In this document: positions 1 through 13,143 of the stretch, piece after piece | Layout of the letters: the number at the start of each line of letters is the position of its first letter | How positions within the stretch are numbered: the stretch's first letter is position 1 | Notes under the pieces: model-generated | Told to the model about the DNA's origin: nothing | Database searches by the model: none | What the model saw: only the letters and a program-made list of their open reading frames with translations | NCBI GenBank assembly: GCA_037043015.1 | Contig: CM073328.1 | Location: 14,419,495-14,483,494 of the forward strand | Reading direction: 5' to 3' | From: Bryum argenteum | Lineage: Eukaryota > Streptophyta > Bryopsida > Bryales > Bryaceae | Length of the DNA: 64,000 nt | Made by a program: the position numbers and the translations under genes

Positions 1-3000
1 ACAATTAAACAGCAGCGTAAGCACACTACATTAACCTTCCAACTCTCTTCACGATTTCTGAAAAAGTGGACATTATTCGAACATACCATAGTCTCAGTTC
101 GATCACTGAGGATCAGTAGCTGGGAACCCGATCGGACTGCCTCATCTGCGGCTTCGCAGAGCTGGTCCAAACCCCTTTGCAATGCTCCCTCAACACCGTC
201 ACTCACATCGAAAAAGGTCGGCAACGTTGCTGGTTTCAATGATTCCATACCTTTCAAGGACTCGAGCTCGCCTTCACTCAGAACAGGATCTGAGAGTGTA
301 ACCTGCACGCCAGGAAGGTCACCTACTGTTACTTCCAGCTCTCTAAATTTATCATTGTAACAAATCCTTGATGGAGTGTGTACTCGGTCAATGTACACAG
401 GAAGGCCACAAAATGCCCACCTGAGCTGCGTTTTCGGGGCCAGCATGCAGCAAATTCTCCCGCTTGCCAAGATTCATCTCGAGGGACATGACCAGTCCTT
501 CTCTCAATGAATCAATAGCAGGGTTTGTAACTTGGGCAAAACGCTGCTTGAAGTAATCGTATAGCAAGTGAGCTCTTTCTGACAAAACTGCCAGCGGAGT
601 GTCGTCTCCCATGCAAAAGGTGGGCTCCTTTCCAGTTGATGCCATGCTCTCAATGATCATTTGGACATCCTCGATCGAGTAACCGAAAGATCTGTCAACA
701 GACCGACGGGCACCACGTAAACAACGATGAACTATTGAGGTATTTAAAATTCCTCCATGACTCATGTTAGAGTAAATTATTGATAATATTAACATCACTT
801 ACTGTTGATGCTTCAGCAAGTTGTCAGGGCTGTAAAGAGTCGAGTCGCTGAATAACACCGGCTCTAACTTCTTACTGCCTTCAGCCAACCACTTGCCATA
901 AGGCTTGGCATTTGCCACACGCTTCTTCACCTCCGTGTTTTCATAAACCTGCACCAGAGTATCAATTATCACTCAACTCCTTACAAAACTGCTGCTGCTG
1001 ATTTGTATACACCCACTCACGCAGTACTTTTCGCCGTCTTTGAACCTCTTAACCTTCCTGAACTCCTAAACACTCATAACTGAGAGCTCGATTTATTTAG
1101 TTCGATTTCCTCAAATTTCAAAGCTTCTGGGATTCCTTTTATAAAAAGATCGATACATAATCGATAGAATTGGTCATTCTAGAATCCATGAGACCTCCAC
1201 TGTAGTACATAAAGCGGAGCTAAGATTACAGCAGAGCTGTTTGTAGAGTCTTTCAATAAGTCAGAAAAATTACCTCTCCCGTTTCAAGGTTGACGCAAAT
1301 CATCATACCAGGGCCCAATCGACCTTTCATCGTCACGTCAGAGGCTTTAATATCAAGCACACCGACTTCCGACGCCACGTAGATAAGATCATCCTTGGTC
1401 CTCCAGTACCGGGCAGGTCGAAGACCATTACGATCCAGACATGCGCCCACTGTTCTTCCGTTACTGCAGATTGAATAACACGTTTTCAGTATCAACAATA
1501 ACTAGGACTCCCGAACCAGTTTCAAGCAAAGAGGATTGAAAGCTGATAAGCCACCTGAAGAGAAGCAGTGCAGGTCCATCCCAAGCCTCCATCTGACCCT
1601 TGTAGTATTCATAGAAGTCCACAACCTCCGGGTACTTGGCAATCAAGGTAGGGTGCTTCTTGTACGCTTCAGGAACCATCATCATCATGGTCTCCTCTGG
1701 GCTGTACCCGCTCCGCATCAGCAACTACAGAACAGACACCGATTTCTCAGGTTACTCACAGCCTTAAACCCCACTCTGTTTTCGTGAATGAGACATGGCT
1801 CAATATTCACTACACAAAATTCAAACCTTGCTGGTGATCATTATCTCGCACCGTTTCAGAAAGAGTGAAGGTGAAAATAAGTACCTCGGCTACCATGTCC
1901 AAGTTTGCAGAGTCTGAGGCCTTGATGTTTCCAAATGGCCGAAGCTCACTGTCACGACCTCGCCAGATCGGAGACTCCATGGCGGCTTCTCGCGATCGCA
2001 TCCAATTCAGATTGCCCTGGAGAGTGTTGATTTCTCCATTGTGGCCAAGGAATCGCATGGGTTGAGCAAGAGGCCACTTAGGGGTGGTGTTCGTACTGAA
2101 ACGGCGATGATAGATAGCAAAAGGAGTGGTGTAATCCTCGTTACGCAAGTCGTCGTAGAACTGGCCCACAACTTCGGATCGCAACATTCCTTTGTACACA
2201 ATGGTGCGGCTCGACAAGGAGCAGAAGTAGAAATCTTCCCCCCAGTCTGCCGATGAGGCAGCACGTTCGATAAGCTTCCGGGAGATGTAGAGCTCCCTTT
2301 CAATGTCGTCCATGGCATCCTCGGCTGCCACTTTTACAAAGATCTGCTCAATCCTTGGCATGGTGATCTTCGCAAAGTGCCCCACCACTGACTCTGTCAC
2401 TGGCACTGGACGCCAACCTAGTACTTCCACTCCCTCCTTCTTGAACACCTCCTCCACCACTGCACACATGCCACATCCTCTATTCAAAACAAGATCCTCC
2501 AAACCAATTGTAATTCCATTCAGCTCTTGGTGATTTCTAAGCAGAGGTTGAGTGCTAATTCTGTGTGATAAACCAATCGCGGTTTTACCACGTCGCAAGA
2601 GAAACATAGCTTCAACCAATTACGAGTGGTTATTGTGCCAAATGCAGCTAGATGTGCATTATAGTTTATCAGGTAATTTCAATCAGAGTTTCTGTGGAGG
2701 TTTTGGTCCAAAAAGTTAATAATATTACAAACAAGCGATGCTTGCTCACACAAAAACGAACTATTTCTGGAGATCGAATCTTATGGTTGAGATAGAAATT
2801 GATTGACGATATAACCATTAATTTTCATGGTCGTAAAATGCAGTGAAGAGAAATGCAGATAACTGAGATATTAAGACTTCAGAAGTGATTTATGAATGAA
2901 GTTTGGAATTGTGGTAAAAAAGGGTACCTGCTTTGGCGGATGCAGCAAGACCTTCATCGCGGGGTAGGAAGAGCTGGCCAACACCGCAATGAGACTCATC

Positions 3001-3968
3001 GACATCCGGGAGGCCTTGTTCCTTGAACCACTTCTTGAAGAGACCCCACGGGATGCTGGTCATCACCCCGGCTCCATCACCAGAGTCGTTATCAGCTCCA
3101 CATCCACCTCGGTGCTCCATACACCCGAGGGAAGTGAGTGCATCTCGGATAATCTTGTGAGACGCCTCATTTCTTAAGCTCGCGATGTAGCCCACTCCAC
3201 AGGCATCTCGCTCCGCCGTAATATCTTCCAAATTCGCCACCTGCGCAATCACCATCAATGTCACTCCCGCTCAAAACCAGATTCGAACTGCCCCCCGCCA
3301 AACAGAAATCCCCGCCAATTCTCCCCCGCCTATTACCCCCTTAGAAAAAGCAATCCATTTCCTGCCTGGTTCAAGGCAATCCAAATGCGACCACAAATCT
3401 ACTCCAATTTTAATCCTTGAGCTACAACTACACAGCTGCTTCGATGATTGTCACGAAGCTACTCTAGATTCAATCACGAAGCTACTAAAGATCCAATCAC
3501 GACACTACTCCAAGTTTTTTCCCCGACTTGAGGTCCTGTTGTATCACAGGATTCCATATGCAGTGGCACCGCTTTCAAGCAGCACCTTATATAGTAACAA
3601 TCAAGTAGACTGCAGGTAGTAGAGTTTCAATAGTAGCATACAGAAGCACCGCTTTGACTGCTATGGCTTTGGTGTGAGCAACTAACCTCATACTGCCTGG
3701 GTTCCTTGGTAGCGCTAGCCCACCATTTCATGGACGATCCAGAGGAGCTGCTGCTGCTGCTGCTGCTCGCGCCATGATTCTTCTTGGTGCTGGCGACGCG
3801 GACACCGACGAAATCCGAGTAACGAAGGTGAAACGACGTCAATCCGAGCTTGGAGTAAGAAGTGGAACAAGAAGATGCAACAGCCGAATTGGGTTTAGAA
3901 CTTTTCCGCTTTTCAGCAGCGAGGTGGGTGATGGGAGAGACCAAACAGCTTTTGGTTGCCAATGCCAT
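1..3968 (-). CDS. GLU1: Ferredoxin-dependent glutamate synthase (Fd-GOGAT), 5' part, chloroplast precursor
   Basis: The enzyme makes two glutamates from glutamine and 2-oxoglutarate using reduced ferredoxin in the plastid. The window holds the N-terminal part in eight exons read on the minus strand: 3968-3687, 3240-2928, 2459-1885, 1724-1555, 1463-1274, 948-803, 691-421 and 302-87. All have GT/AG borders and consistent phase, giving 721 codons. Residues 1 to about 100 are Ser-rich, including a serine run, and fit a transit peptide. The class II glutaminase nucleophile is Cys108 in [32 protein letters not shown] and GHNGEINTL follow, then the central-domain start [23 protein letters not shown] split across an intron. 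The match to plant Fd-type rather than NADH-type enzyme rests on the N-terminal segment. The family is about 1,600 aa, so the FMN/Fe-S half lies beyond base 1. The last donor (base 86) is the least certain. Confidence 0.93.
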
Positions 3969-4029
3969 AGCCCCTGTACGCCCTGCTCAAGAATACTCTC
4001 CTTCCTCCCAAAGATTGCACGATGATTTC

Positions 4030-4080
4030 ACATGCAAGCAGGGAGGAGAGGGAAGAGAGAGGGGAGAGGGTGCGGGAAAT
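4030..4080 (-). promoter_or_regulatory. CT-rich leader region of the Fd-GOGAT gene
   Basis: Read on the minus strand, this stretch just upstream of the Fd-GOGAT start is a long run of C and T, seen as GGAGAGGGAAGAGAGAGGGG on the plus strand. Pyrimidine-rich leaders are common in plant nuclear genes for plastid proteins. The transcription start is not visible, so placement in the 5' UTR is inferred. Confidence 0.35.
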
Positions 4081-4431
4081 AGGAGGATCGTGTGTGGTGA
4101 GGAGATTATGAAAGAGACGGAATGGAATTGGGTTGCTAGGTTCCTGCTGCAGGTGCGCAGGAATGAGGAATCTGTGAGCGTTGATCGCCAGAGGGTGGTT
4201 CCGGCACCACAGATTTGTGGTCTATAAGCTGTGGACGACACACTTTTGCAGCGCGGAGCCACTCTGCCACACACATTTGCTACTTACACTTTTGAGCCCG
4301 AGCCCGAGGCACCCCAGTAAAACCCTCCGCCACCCCAGAGAAGCTGCTCCATCATCCAAGACCGCCACTGCTGATCTGGATGAATTCTGTCCATATCGAC
4401 GTTGCCACCCCTGAAAAGGTGAGGCGTTCAT

Positions 4432-5042
4432 CCACGACCGCCACTGTTGCTTTGGATGATTCCTGTTTGACTCGCTTTTCTGTTGTCACCGCACTCTCTC
4501 TGTCACGTTTGCAGGAGTGGTAGTCTAGGCTGATCCAGATTTGTTATTGATTTTGAATTATTGAGGTTGTCAAGTGGTTTTTTAAGAATATTGAATTTGG
4601 GTGTCACTTCGTGGAATATTTAGTGGCACTTCAGTTTATTTAAGAGTTAGACGTATATGCGTTTTTCACTTTTGGAAAACGACTGCTCAAATGTGTTGTT
4701 TCTTTGGCAACCATTTCTTAACGGTTACAAAAACATGTGGTATAGGTATTTGAGTATACTACCATATGAACAATCTGAACAATTGATTGGTGTCAATTGA
4801 AATACAAAAATCACATATTAGTCTTCCTCCTTGTCTCTTTAGTTGCCATTCAAAGTTGGGTGGATTGTTGAAGATATTATCCATTCACTCTTTAGAACCT
4901 TCTCTGAAACCTACTAGTAGTTACTTTTCGGTTCTTATCTTCTTAGAGTATCTATTACTTCACTTTAGTTATCTCGTGCTCATTCTCTTGATTCTCATTC
5001 TCCTTGTGCGAGTCATATGTCGCTTGCCTCTCGGAACACATG
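4432..5042. other. Intergenic, no gene seen
   Basis: AT-rich DNA upstream of the Fd-GOGAT gene. The ORFs are short, with no recognisable motif and no coding composition. Confidence 0.6.
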
Positions 5043-5310
5043 TTAACCCCTAAGAATCCAAGAAAGCCAAATTGGCTTTATGGTGTTCCCCCACGGAAAA
5101 AAATCATTCAACTTTGACCATTACAATCTCACAAATGGAACAAAATTAATGGTTCAAAATTGACATTGAAGTAAAGGGTTTAGTTAAGTTTAAGATCCTA
5201 TGGTTGAATCTTCTCAATAATGCTTAGATTAAAATTCTTTGGACCTGAAGTAGAAGAAGATCTTTTTTGATAATTCATACAATTTTGCATTTAGGATTTT
5301 TAGGGATTAA
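5043..5310. mobile_element. TTAA-flanked MITE, family A (260 bp)
   Basis: TTAA at 5043-5046 and 5307-5310 bracket a 260-bp unit. The left end is CCCCTAAGAATCC and the right end, on the other strand, is TCCCTAAAAATCC, giving an imperfect terminal inverted repeat. The interior has an 'AAGATCCTATGGTTGAATC' segment like those in the elements at 25025, 30737 and 48345. TTAA target plus CC...GG ends is the piggyBac signature; no coding capacity. Confidence 0.65.
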
Positions 5311-8247
5311 CCTTACAATTTTGCCAAATATTTTTATTTTTATTATCTAAAAAATCAATGATATAAATAGTTTAACTAACCTCTAGATCTTTCAAAATTG
5401 GAATCATAAATTTTTCTTCTCAATTACTTTAGTTTTGTAAATCTATTATTTAATGCAACTAGTTGGTTTTGGGAGTGAAACACTAAATTATGCAATTGTG
5501 CACTTGTACATATAAAAGTGCAATTATATAAATAATCTTCAATGTGCACTTCTAAACCCAAATATATGACTTGGTGAATGGGTGTTGTGATAAAAAATTC
5601 CACTAGTTGAAAACCATATAGTTTTTGCACAATAATACATGTTAGAGTATAAATAGTTTCACCCAATGTCCTCAAGAATTATTTGTAATATTTGTCAATT
5701 GATATGGTGAAGTCCTACTTGTGACATGACATATAGCACTCGGAAAATAATAAACATGATACATTTGTCAGTATACTTGTAGATACTGAGTGACTTTACG
5801 ATCTTGGAGACTCATGGTCGGATAAGGTGTCGTTGGAAGCGTGTAATTACGTAGGGGTACAAAAAACAAGCGGATCCCAAATCTCGCATTACATCTCAAT
5901 ATATTGAATTTCGAAGTATGTAAGGACCCATAGATGCTGAAAATGATTAGTATGAGCACCGCAACGCCACGTGGGCGTACTAGATGATGTTGAAATGAAC
6001 TTGAAATGGTTTTGGCATTCAACGGTTGGGTGGCATAGTATTTCTGGTATACTTTCATTTACAAAGAAATCAATAGAATTTTGTTGGCATGGAAGGCATC
6101 TTAGGACAACATTATACAAGGAGAAGTGACCCTTTGTTAAAAACAATTTATGATTAGACTCAATCCAATCCGTTTTTACGATCCAAGTGTACAGGTGATT
6201 TTGATAGCAACAAATTTTTCATGCACGTTTTGAAACAAAAGCTGAGATTCAAGATATGTGACTTTTTCTTTTATAAAAGTGAAATAGTGCAACACTTAGA
6301 TTCATCAAAATAATTTTGTACCACTATTCAAGTGAACCAAGCCTTAGTCCACATCCTACTACCCATTTTAAAGTCTACAAACACAATGTTTTTTGAAATG
6401 TCAAAAACAAGATATTAACATCTCAATTGTTCTATGCTATGATAATTGATTCAATCCGGTTTCCAACCCAACAAAATTTGTTAAAAACCAACATTGGATG
6501 AAGAACTCATACTTCCTCAAAGTTTCAATTTGGCGTCCAATACCTTGGCCACGTTTTGGAGGTAATGCTCAACTCTACCAACATGGTCAATTTCGGCAGT
6601 TAGGTTGATATTGAAGGCACAATTAAATGGTGTAACTGAAGGGGACTTCCATGAAAAGCTCCCAAGACTTTTGTTGATTCAAAAGTTGGACCCCCTTGTT
6701 GGTTTTCGGTTACAGTTATGTGCAGACATGACTTCAGGTGACCCTGAGCTCCAGCAACTGAACTACTTTGACAAGACTTCAGCTGAAAGCACCTTCCAGA
6801 GTCTGACATGAGAATCCACGTGTCACTTCCGTATTAGCAGCGACCTACAAAAAGCTGACGTGGACATCCAAAAGGTGGCACCCTGAAACTGACATAAGGC
6901 TAGGCTGATTGGAATCCAAATAAGTCCATAGAAGTTCACCACCCACCCAGATTCTCTAATATACTATAATATTAATGATATTAATAATCAACTAGATACT
7001 ATAAATTACTAATAAGCTACTAATATAGTAAGTTGTAAGTGGCCTTTAGACAATAGAAACTTACCATGCCATGGCGACAGATGTAGGAATGAAAGTTTCT
7101 GCCCTTGCTGATTAAAGGGGGAAAAAAAAAGAAAGGAAGAAAGAAAGAAAAAAAGCTGCCCGTGATCAGTTAGGGCAGGGCCAAACATTCCATTAGCAGC
7201 CCATGGAGGGAACAACTTATTCTCTAAAGGACATGATTTTATTTTTTTTCTTACTGAAAGAAAAGCATGTAAGGAAATTGTCCTTTTTGTAAAGCAAGAC
7301 AGATAATGCAGGATACTTTAGTTATATGACGTATCCTAATTTTCAACCAGAAAACATTTTCCCACTTTGAAAAGATCCTTTGATTCCAAATTTAGAAAGA
7401 AAGCACAGAAAAGAAAGAAAGTATAGAATTAAATCTTAGGTGAATTATCTAGTGAAATGTTGGTGAATTATATCGATTTGTTGATTTACCAAGTACCAAA
7501 GTCTATCCAATCGATTTTCTAATCCCAAAAAAAATCATGAAAAGAAACAATTTTGACTAACTATTACGAATAGATTGTGAATATTTGAGCTAGCTATCAA
7601 ATTCCACGAATATTTCCTATAAATTGCAAATATTCTGAATTAAGTGGTGGTTTTTAAATTTAGGTTAAAATTTGGTAAATTCTAGAGAAATGTTGATGAA
7701 AAAGTGGGTTCTACATCATAGCTTTTTGTCGCCACTAGGGAAGGGAGTTTGAAATGGTATTAATTATTCGGATGAGTGAATGATTTTTGTGGTTATTGGA
7801 TGTCCACCAATAAGTATAATTAATTGTGAATGCACTTTTGGAGGTATCTAGTGAGGGTTGGAATTGGGTGGTGTGGAGGCCACCAGTGCTCATATTGGCT
7901 GTTTGTTTGTGTGGCTTTTTTGCCAATTTTGGAAACAATTGGGCTAAAAGGCGCCTCTTGTGTACTTTCCAGCTGGTTTTTCGTTGAAATATTTTGCAAT
8001 CCAATCCCCAAAAAATTGTCTTTTTAAAAAAAAAAAATTAAAAAATTAGTGAGATAGTAAACCCTCAAAAGTTACTAGTTAAAAGGCCACAATTCTAAAT
8101 GATAATGCTAGATACTGACGAAATAAGATGGGCTGTTCAGAACTGACGCAGATACAATAATGGCTCTTTAGGGCTACAGTACTCATAATTGTTCCGGAGT
8201 ACTCAAAGTGAGCATTTGAGTGTGTCATTTTGTAAAATAATTACAAG
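5311..8247. other. Intergenic, no gene seen
   Basis: AT-rich DNA with low-complexity tracts, for example purine-rich 7118-7156 and A-rich 8025-8045. The short ORFs on both strands look random. A slightly GC-richer patch at 6600-6900 encodes nothing I recognise. Confidence 0.55.
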
Positions 8248-8715
8248 TCTAGCTTCAAAAATTCATAACAAATTGTACAAGAGTCAGATAATCGATGATT
8301 CCCTATTGGTGTTATCTTTCACCTATGGTATGGTGCTCTATAATGGCTCAATTTTCAGCACGAGAAATCTACAGGGATGTCACCAGTACAAGCAATTTTC
8401 GTGCATGGGGAAAACTAGTAGAAGAATAGAGCAAGTGGAATCATCATTTTTGGACTCTTCTACAATGAGTTATGAAATTTTGAAGTTGAAAGTATAGGTG
8501 TTCCTAAAATGGTGCCCTAAAAAGATACCCTATAATGTCTGCGTTGAGTACATAATACTATTGCGTAGGGAATCTATTATGTACCTTTGACTCAAGATTA
8601 CTAGGGCTCCATTTTTGGCACTGCTACCATATAAGTCTAGTTTCAAAAATTCATAACAAATTGTAGAAGAGTCAGATTATCAATGATTCCCTATTGGTGT
8701 TCTCTTTCACCTACT
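8248..8715. repeat. Pair of about 80-bp direct repeats 388 bp apart
   Basis: Bases 8248-8327 recur with few changes at 8636-8715; both contain CAAAAATTCATAACAAATTG and GATTCCCTATTGGTGTT. The DNA between holds an imperfect inverted repeat around 8520-8585 (GTACATAATA / TATTATGTAC). This may be a decayed element with short direct terminal repeats, or a simple segmental duplication. No protein is encoded. Confidence 0.6.
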
Positions 8716-10589
8716 TTGCTCATGTGCATGAGAAGTACTCTCACAGGATTAACTTCATTACGAATTTTTTCATATGGAGATTTATGCAATTAATGAGCAA
8801 TCAACCTTTAACCACCAAGGAACCCATATGTTGTTGATTTTCAGTGTATTTTGACAACCTTGGGCCTTCAGGGGTTAAATTTTCAACCCATATTGTTTGA
8901 TATTAGAAGAGAAGTTATGGTAATTTGGACATGTTGAGACGAATATACTCTCGCAACTGACATTAAAGTCTTGAACAGTATTTTCATGAATCTTGTGAAA
9001 TTTTTATGATTTTCTAGATTGATTATATAATGGTAAATTTTTTAGTGTTTTTGATAAAAACGTTCACCCACTCTTAACAACTAAATTTTTGAATTCCAAC
9101 AACATCACACAAAATAAAGTTTTGAATGATTTTATCTTATGTTTTTTGTTTTGTGATGACTGTCGCCTTCTTTTACATAAGGTTTGATGACTTGTGTAGT
9201 TTTTTTGCAAAAAAAAACCTTCTTTTCTTTTCTTTTAGCTTGAAACAAGCATTTTTAGGAAATACACTACATAGATCCTACTTTGTACAGCTTTATAAGT
9301 TTCTAATCCCTTGCTCCAAGATATATTTTTAAATGAATTTCTTACATCTCAACCATATAATCGGATATAATAGGATAAGAGTTGTTGCACATGAGCATCA
9401 AACATCCATCTTAGGAATATTCCCATGATCAACCAATCCAAATGAATATTCCGGAAGTAGGAGTGTCCAAATGAAATTGAAAGAGCAAACCAATGTGGCA
9501 ATGTGCATGAATGGCTACATTCATTATTCCATCATCACATATTTCTTTAATAAATAATAATATTTTTTTATTCTCCAAAGTGCTTGGGGGAAGTGGCTTA
9601 GCTGATTGGATACAATGGATGATGTAACGTTGCATGGAGACAAAACCAATGAGTAAACATTTTTTTCATCCATCTATTTTATGGGCTGTGTTCAAAACAA
9701 GCTTTAATTTGCTTGTCACCAACAAGCAAACCTCTCAATTTGACAAGCAAACCTCTCAATTTGACGTTGATAAGTGATCACTCGTATATGTGGATGTATT
9801 TTCTTCATGACATTGAAAGTATTAGTGTATTATAGATTTTGGGAAATTATGATGATGAGGATTTGAAACAAGTGGTGCCATATGTTTCGATGAATATTTG
9901 GTGCTTTGGGAACACTGCCTTAGAATGTCAAACTCCAACATTGGATTGATGAAAATTACAAAAATGAGACAAACACTTTCATACTGAGCTTTGTGAAATG
10001 ATGCTTTTAGTTATTTAGTTTATTGTGATATCCAACATATGAATAGTGACAACTTATACCCACCATAGTTGTAAATTGTGTCAGTATTGGGTGTACTTGT
10101 GTGATCTACTTTGCCCACGATTTTACTAGTGATAGGAGACTTAGGAGATAACATGTATGGTTGTGAAGTAGGAACTTACACAAGAAAATGAATTTGATGT
10201 TCTTTCTGGCCTCTTCGTGTGTTCGATCCTAACGACACATTTAACTACATTTGGACTAGAAGGCATTTGGACAATCTAGAAGGAATTCAAAAGTAAGACG
10301 TGGAGGGCTCCCTCATACTTATGTGAAAAAGATACAATGTGAACACAAAAATGTAAATTGGAGATCTTTGGAGAATATTAAGCTACTCACATCCCCACTG
10401 TAAATGTTTAGCTACTGTAGTGATCATTCCACGAAACTGAGTTTTACAAAATGTGCTCTAGTACACAATTTCTAGATGAGTCCGAATTTGGTCAAATTAA
10501 GCATTAAGCAATGCAACAATTTTAAACCGTTAAAAATTAGAATCGATAACGATAACAAGATAACAAGCACTCGCCTAATCATGTAACTT
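8716..10589. other. Intergenic, no gene seen
   Basis: AT-rich DNA. A 21-bp unit, ACAAGCAAACCTCTCAATTTG, is directly duplicated near 9720-9765. An isolated CAGGGGTTAA at about 8868-8877 resembles one end of the TTAA elements, but no partner end was found. Confidence 0.5.
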
Positions 10590-10775
10590 TGCAAGCACGA
10601 TTACATTTTCGTGCCTGCACATTTACATGATCCAGAGATTACTTGCACATTTACATGATCCAAAGATTACGTTCTCGTGCTTGCACATTTACATGATCTG
10701 GAGGGTACGAGTCTTTACAATTACATTTTGGAATTGTGCTTGCACACTAACATGATTCGGAGAGAGGGAGGGTTT
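10590..10775. repeat. Short tandem repeat, CTTGCACATTTACATGATC unit
   Basis: Four or so copies of TGCACATTTACATGATC followed by variable AGAGATTAC spacers occur at roughly 30-60 bp intervals and decay to the right. No coding signal. Confidence 0.65.
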
Positions 10776-12705
10776 TGTGCATGGGAACACAAAGGAACCT
10801 TGGATTCATTCCAGAGAATGCTAAGGTTACCGAAAGTTTCAAACTGTTTTGAGTGTGAAATGCAGAATTACAGTCTCGGGCGTCGGGCTCCCGCCCTCAC
10901 CGGTGCGAAATCCTATACATAACGCTAGCATGTCTACAGAATTTATTGTAAATGGTGCTACTCTGTTAAATTATCACCGGTCAGATTGTTCAGGAATCCA
11001 GAGCTACATTGCATCCTACGAATCTCAAATATTCACTGTAACTGGCACATGGGCCACAATCCCAATGTCTGAATACAATAATCCAGCATCTCTGTCCATA
11101 ACCACAGGTTTTTATTACCTATCTTTTTAAGTCCGTAGACTTCTCGATCTCCGAGAGCCTCACTTTTGTTTGATCGGTGGATGAAAGAATCACAAAGAAT
11201 GGAAATATGAAAGGAAAGGAAAGGAAAGACAACAAACTCCAGACTAGAAAGTGAAATGAGAAAATTCCCATAGATTATGTAACTTATAGCAGGGGTTGTC
11301 TTATCAGACAAAATTCCTTTTCATTTGTCAGACACAATTTAGATAAAATATACATCTAGGACGTCTTGTATCAAATGTACATCTCATCTAAATTGTATTT
11401 GACGAATGAATAGGAATTTTGTCCGATAAGACAAGACTACTTATAACAAATTAAATGGCTGAGATTGTATTGTACACTATCTCACTCCATAGATGACTCC
11501 ATGTCAAATGGTAGTGAACTTCGGAACTCTCAAACATCTTCCCGACACTAGAAACTCTTGAAGTCAAGCAGCTCTGCTATACAAGTCTCAGTCACCAAAA
11601 GAACATTACAATATACAAAATGGCACAATAATAGAAACGAACGATGATGTATTTTGAAGTAGAAAGTGAACAAAGTCAGCGAGGAAAATTTTCTCGATGT
11701 TGTGTGTCGAGAGCAAAATGATCGATGTGACTTCAAAAGCATTGTAACCAATTGTCAAAATGGCACATATAATATATCACTGGTTTCAAGTTACGTGTAA
11801 GTAAACCCTAGATTGTAACAAGCTTGTGAACAGACAAGCTTCTGATCGATGCCTGAGCACCCATTGCAACAATACTACTATCGACGGTTGAGTGCTCGGA
11901 CTGGCGATTGTACTATCGATTGGCGAGTACTCGCCGAATGATGGTTGAATGCTCGCCGATTGAGTGCTCGGAATGGCACAGCTAGGATTGAGTATTGTGT
12001 GAGAGATTTGCATGATCGGTTTACATTGGATCTTTGCTGATTTCATGCTAGCTTTTGACAGAATCACTGTCTGTACCATATGTTGCAGAAGTGATAATTA
12101 TTGGTGCTTTGTGTTGTTAGCTGCGTTGCTTTGTCGTGGTCGGCGTGGTACTGGTATGATTGGAAGAGTGTCTGCTGATTTCATGCTTTTGATAGAATGT
12201 TGAACATGTTGAAATGATGATTAATGCTTTGCTTTCGATGAGTATTGAGCTTGGACATAGTCAACGTTTATCTTCCATGAAACTTGACTAATCAGTGTTC
12301 AACTTGTGCACAGGATTTGATGTTCCCACTCGCAAGCTAGAATATTACTGGCCTTGGTATGGTAAGGCGGTTGTGGTTCATATTCTCATGTAGGCATGTA
12401 ATGATCTAATTATAAGTTGTATTTCTTACAAACTATAATTTTGTGCTTTTGATGACAGTGACGAGTATGAGTTCTTTCTTGTTATAAATACTCCTAGCTT
12501 CTTTGTTTCGGGAAAGCTCGTGGTAGCCAATTCCACTTTGAGCACTTCAATCGATGACAAAAGCAACAGGGGATGACTCCCAGTTTCATATGTTTCGAGC
12601 ATTTGAAGTGCAAACCTTTTCTTCTTCAGTCTGCATTCGAATTGCTGTAACACAACTAATCTTCCTGCACATAGTGCACATCTGCCAACTTTTTGTTGGA
12701 CTCAT
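10776..12705. other. Intergenic, downstream of the 145-aa gene
   Basis: Mixed AT-rich DNA. It contains a GGAAA microsatellite near 11212-11228 and a cluster of GAGTGCTCGG/CGAGTACTCG short repeats at 11885-11980. A segment GATTTGATGTTCCCACTCGC at 12315-12334 has a close copy near 13561. No supported gene. Confidence 0.5.
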
Positions 12706-13143
12706 TCACGGGGTTTTACTTGCATCCACATCCTGGGCTTGATAAAGCTCCTCAAGCACACATTGTTGATGTTTCATGATGCTCACAGTGGATGTGAGAT
12801 CGTTGAGCACATTCAACCATTCGTTGCGCACACGTATGCGATCAAGCTTCCTGCCTTCGATTTCCCAAAGCTCATAAAAGGAGTACATATCTGGGGGCTC
12901 CTGGGCAAGTGCACGAAGAGCATTCAGCAACTCCAGCACGTTTTTCATCGCCGTTCGCACATTCTTGAGCGTGTAAAGCTCGTCACTCACATACTCTTCT
13001 TCCCTTTCGTAGTCCACCCTGCTGGGCATGAATTCATGCCGCGGGTCAGTGATCCGCTTTGGACCGCTCATCACTGGTCCTCGTGGTTGTGGGGTTCCTC
13101 TTCCTCTTCCTTGGAAGCCCTTACTGCTGCTTGAGGTAGCCAT
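12706..13143 (-). CDS. Unrecognised 145-aa protein, possible coiled coil
   Basis: A single uninterrupted ORF starts at an ATG in good context (GCCATGGC on the coding strand). Residues 1-35 are Gly/Arg/Ser/Pro-rich and look disordered (GFQGRGRGTPQPRG). Residues 45-140 are charged and predicted helical, with heptad-like leucines (ALRALAQ, FYELWEIEGRKLDRIRVRNEWLNVL). Base and codon use are clearly coding, unlike the flanks. I do not recognise the family. A small nuclear or scaffold subunit would fit the architecture, but that is only a guess. The last codons contain GT (GCAAGTAAAACC), so a spliced longer form cannot be excluded. Confidence 0.7.
   Translation of the reverse strand: MATSSSSKGFQGRGRGTPQPRGPVMSGPKRITDPRHEFMPSRVDYEREEEYVSDELYTLKNVRTAMKNVLELLNALRALAQEPPDMYSFYELWEIEGRKLDRIRVRNEWLNVLNDLTSTVSIMKHQQCVLEELYQAQDVDASKTP

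Noticed and set aside
2041..2533. Plus-strand ORFs inside the Fd-GOGAT gene
   Set aside because: They are opposite-frame shadows of a well-supported exon.
8860..8880. CAGGGGTTAA resembling a MITE right end
   Set aside because: No convincing left partner was found upstream.
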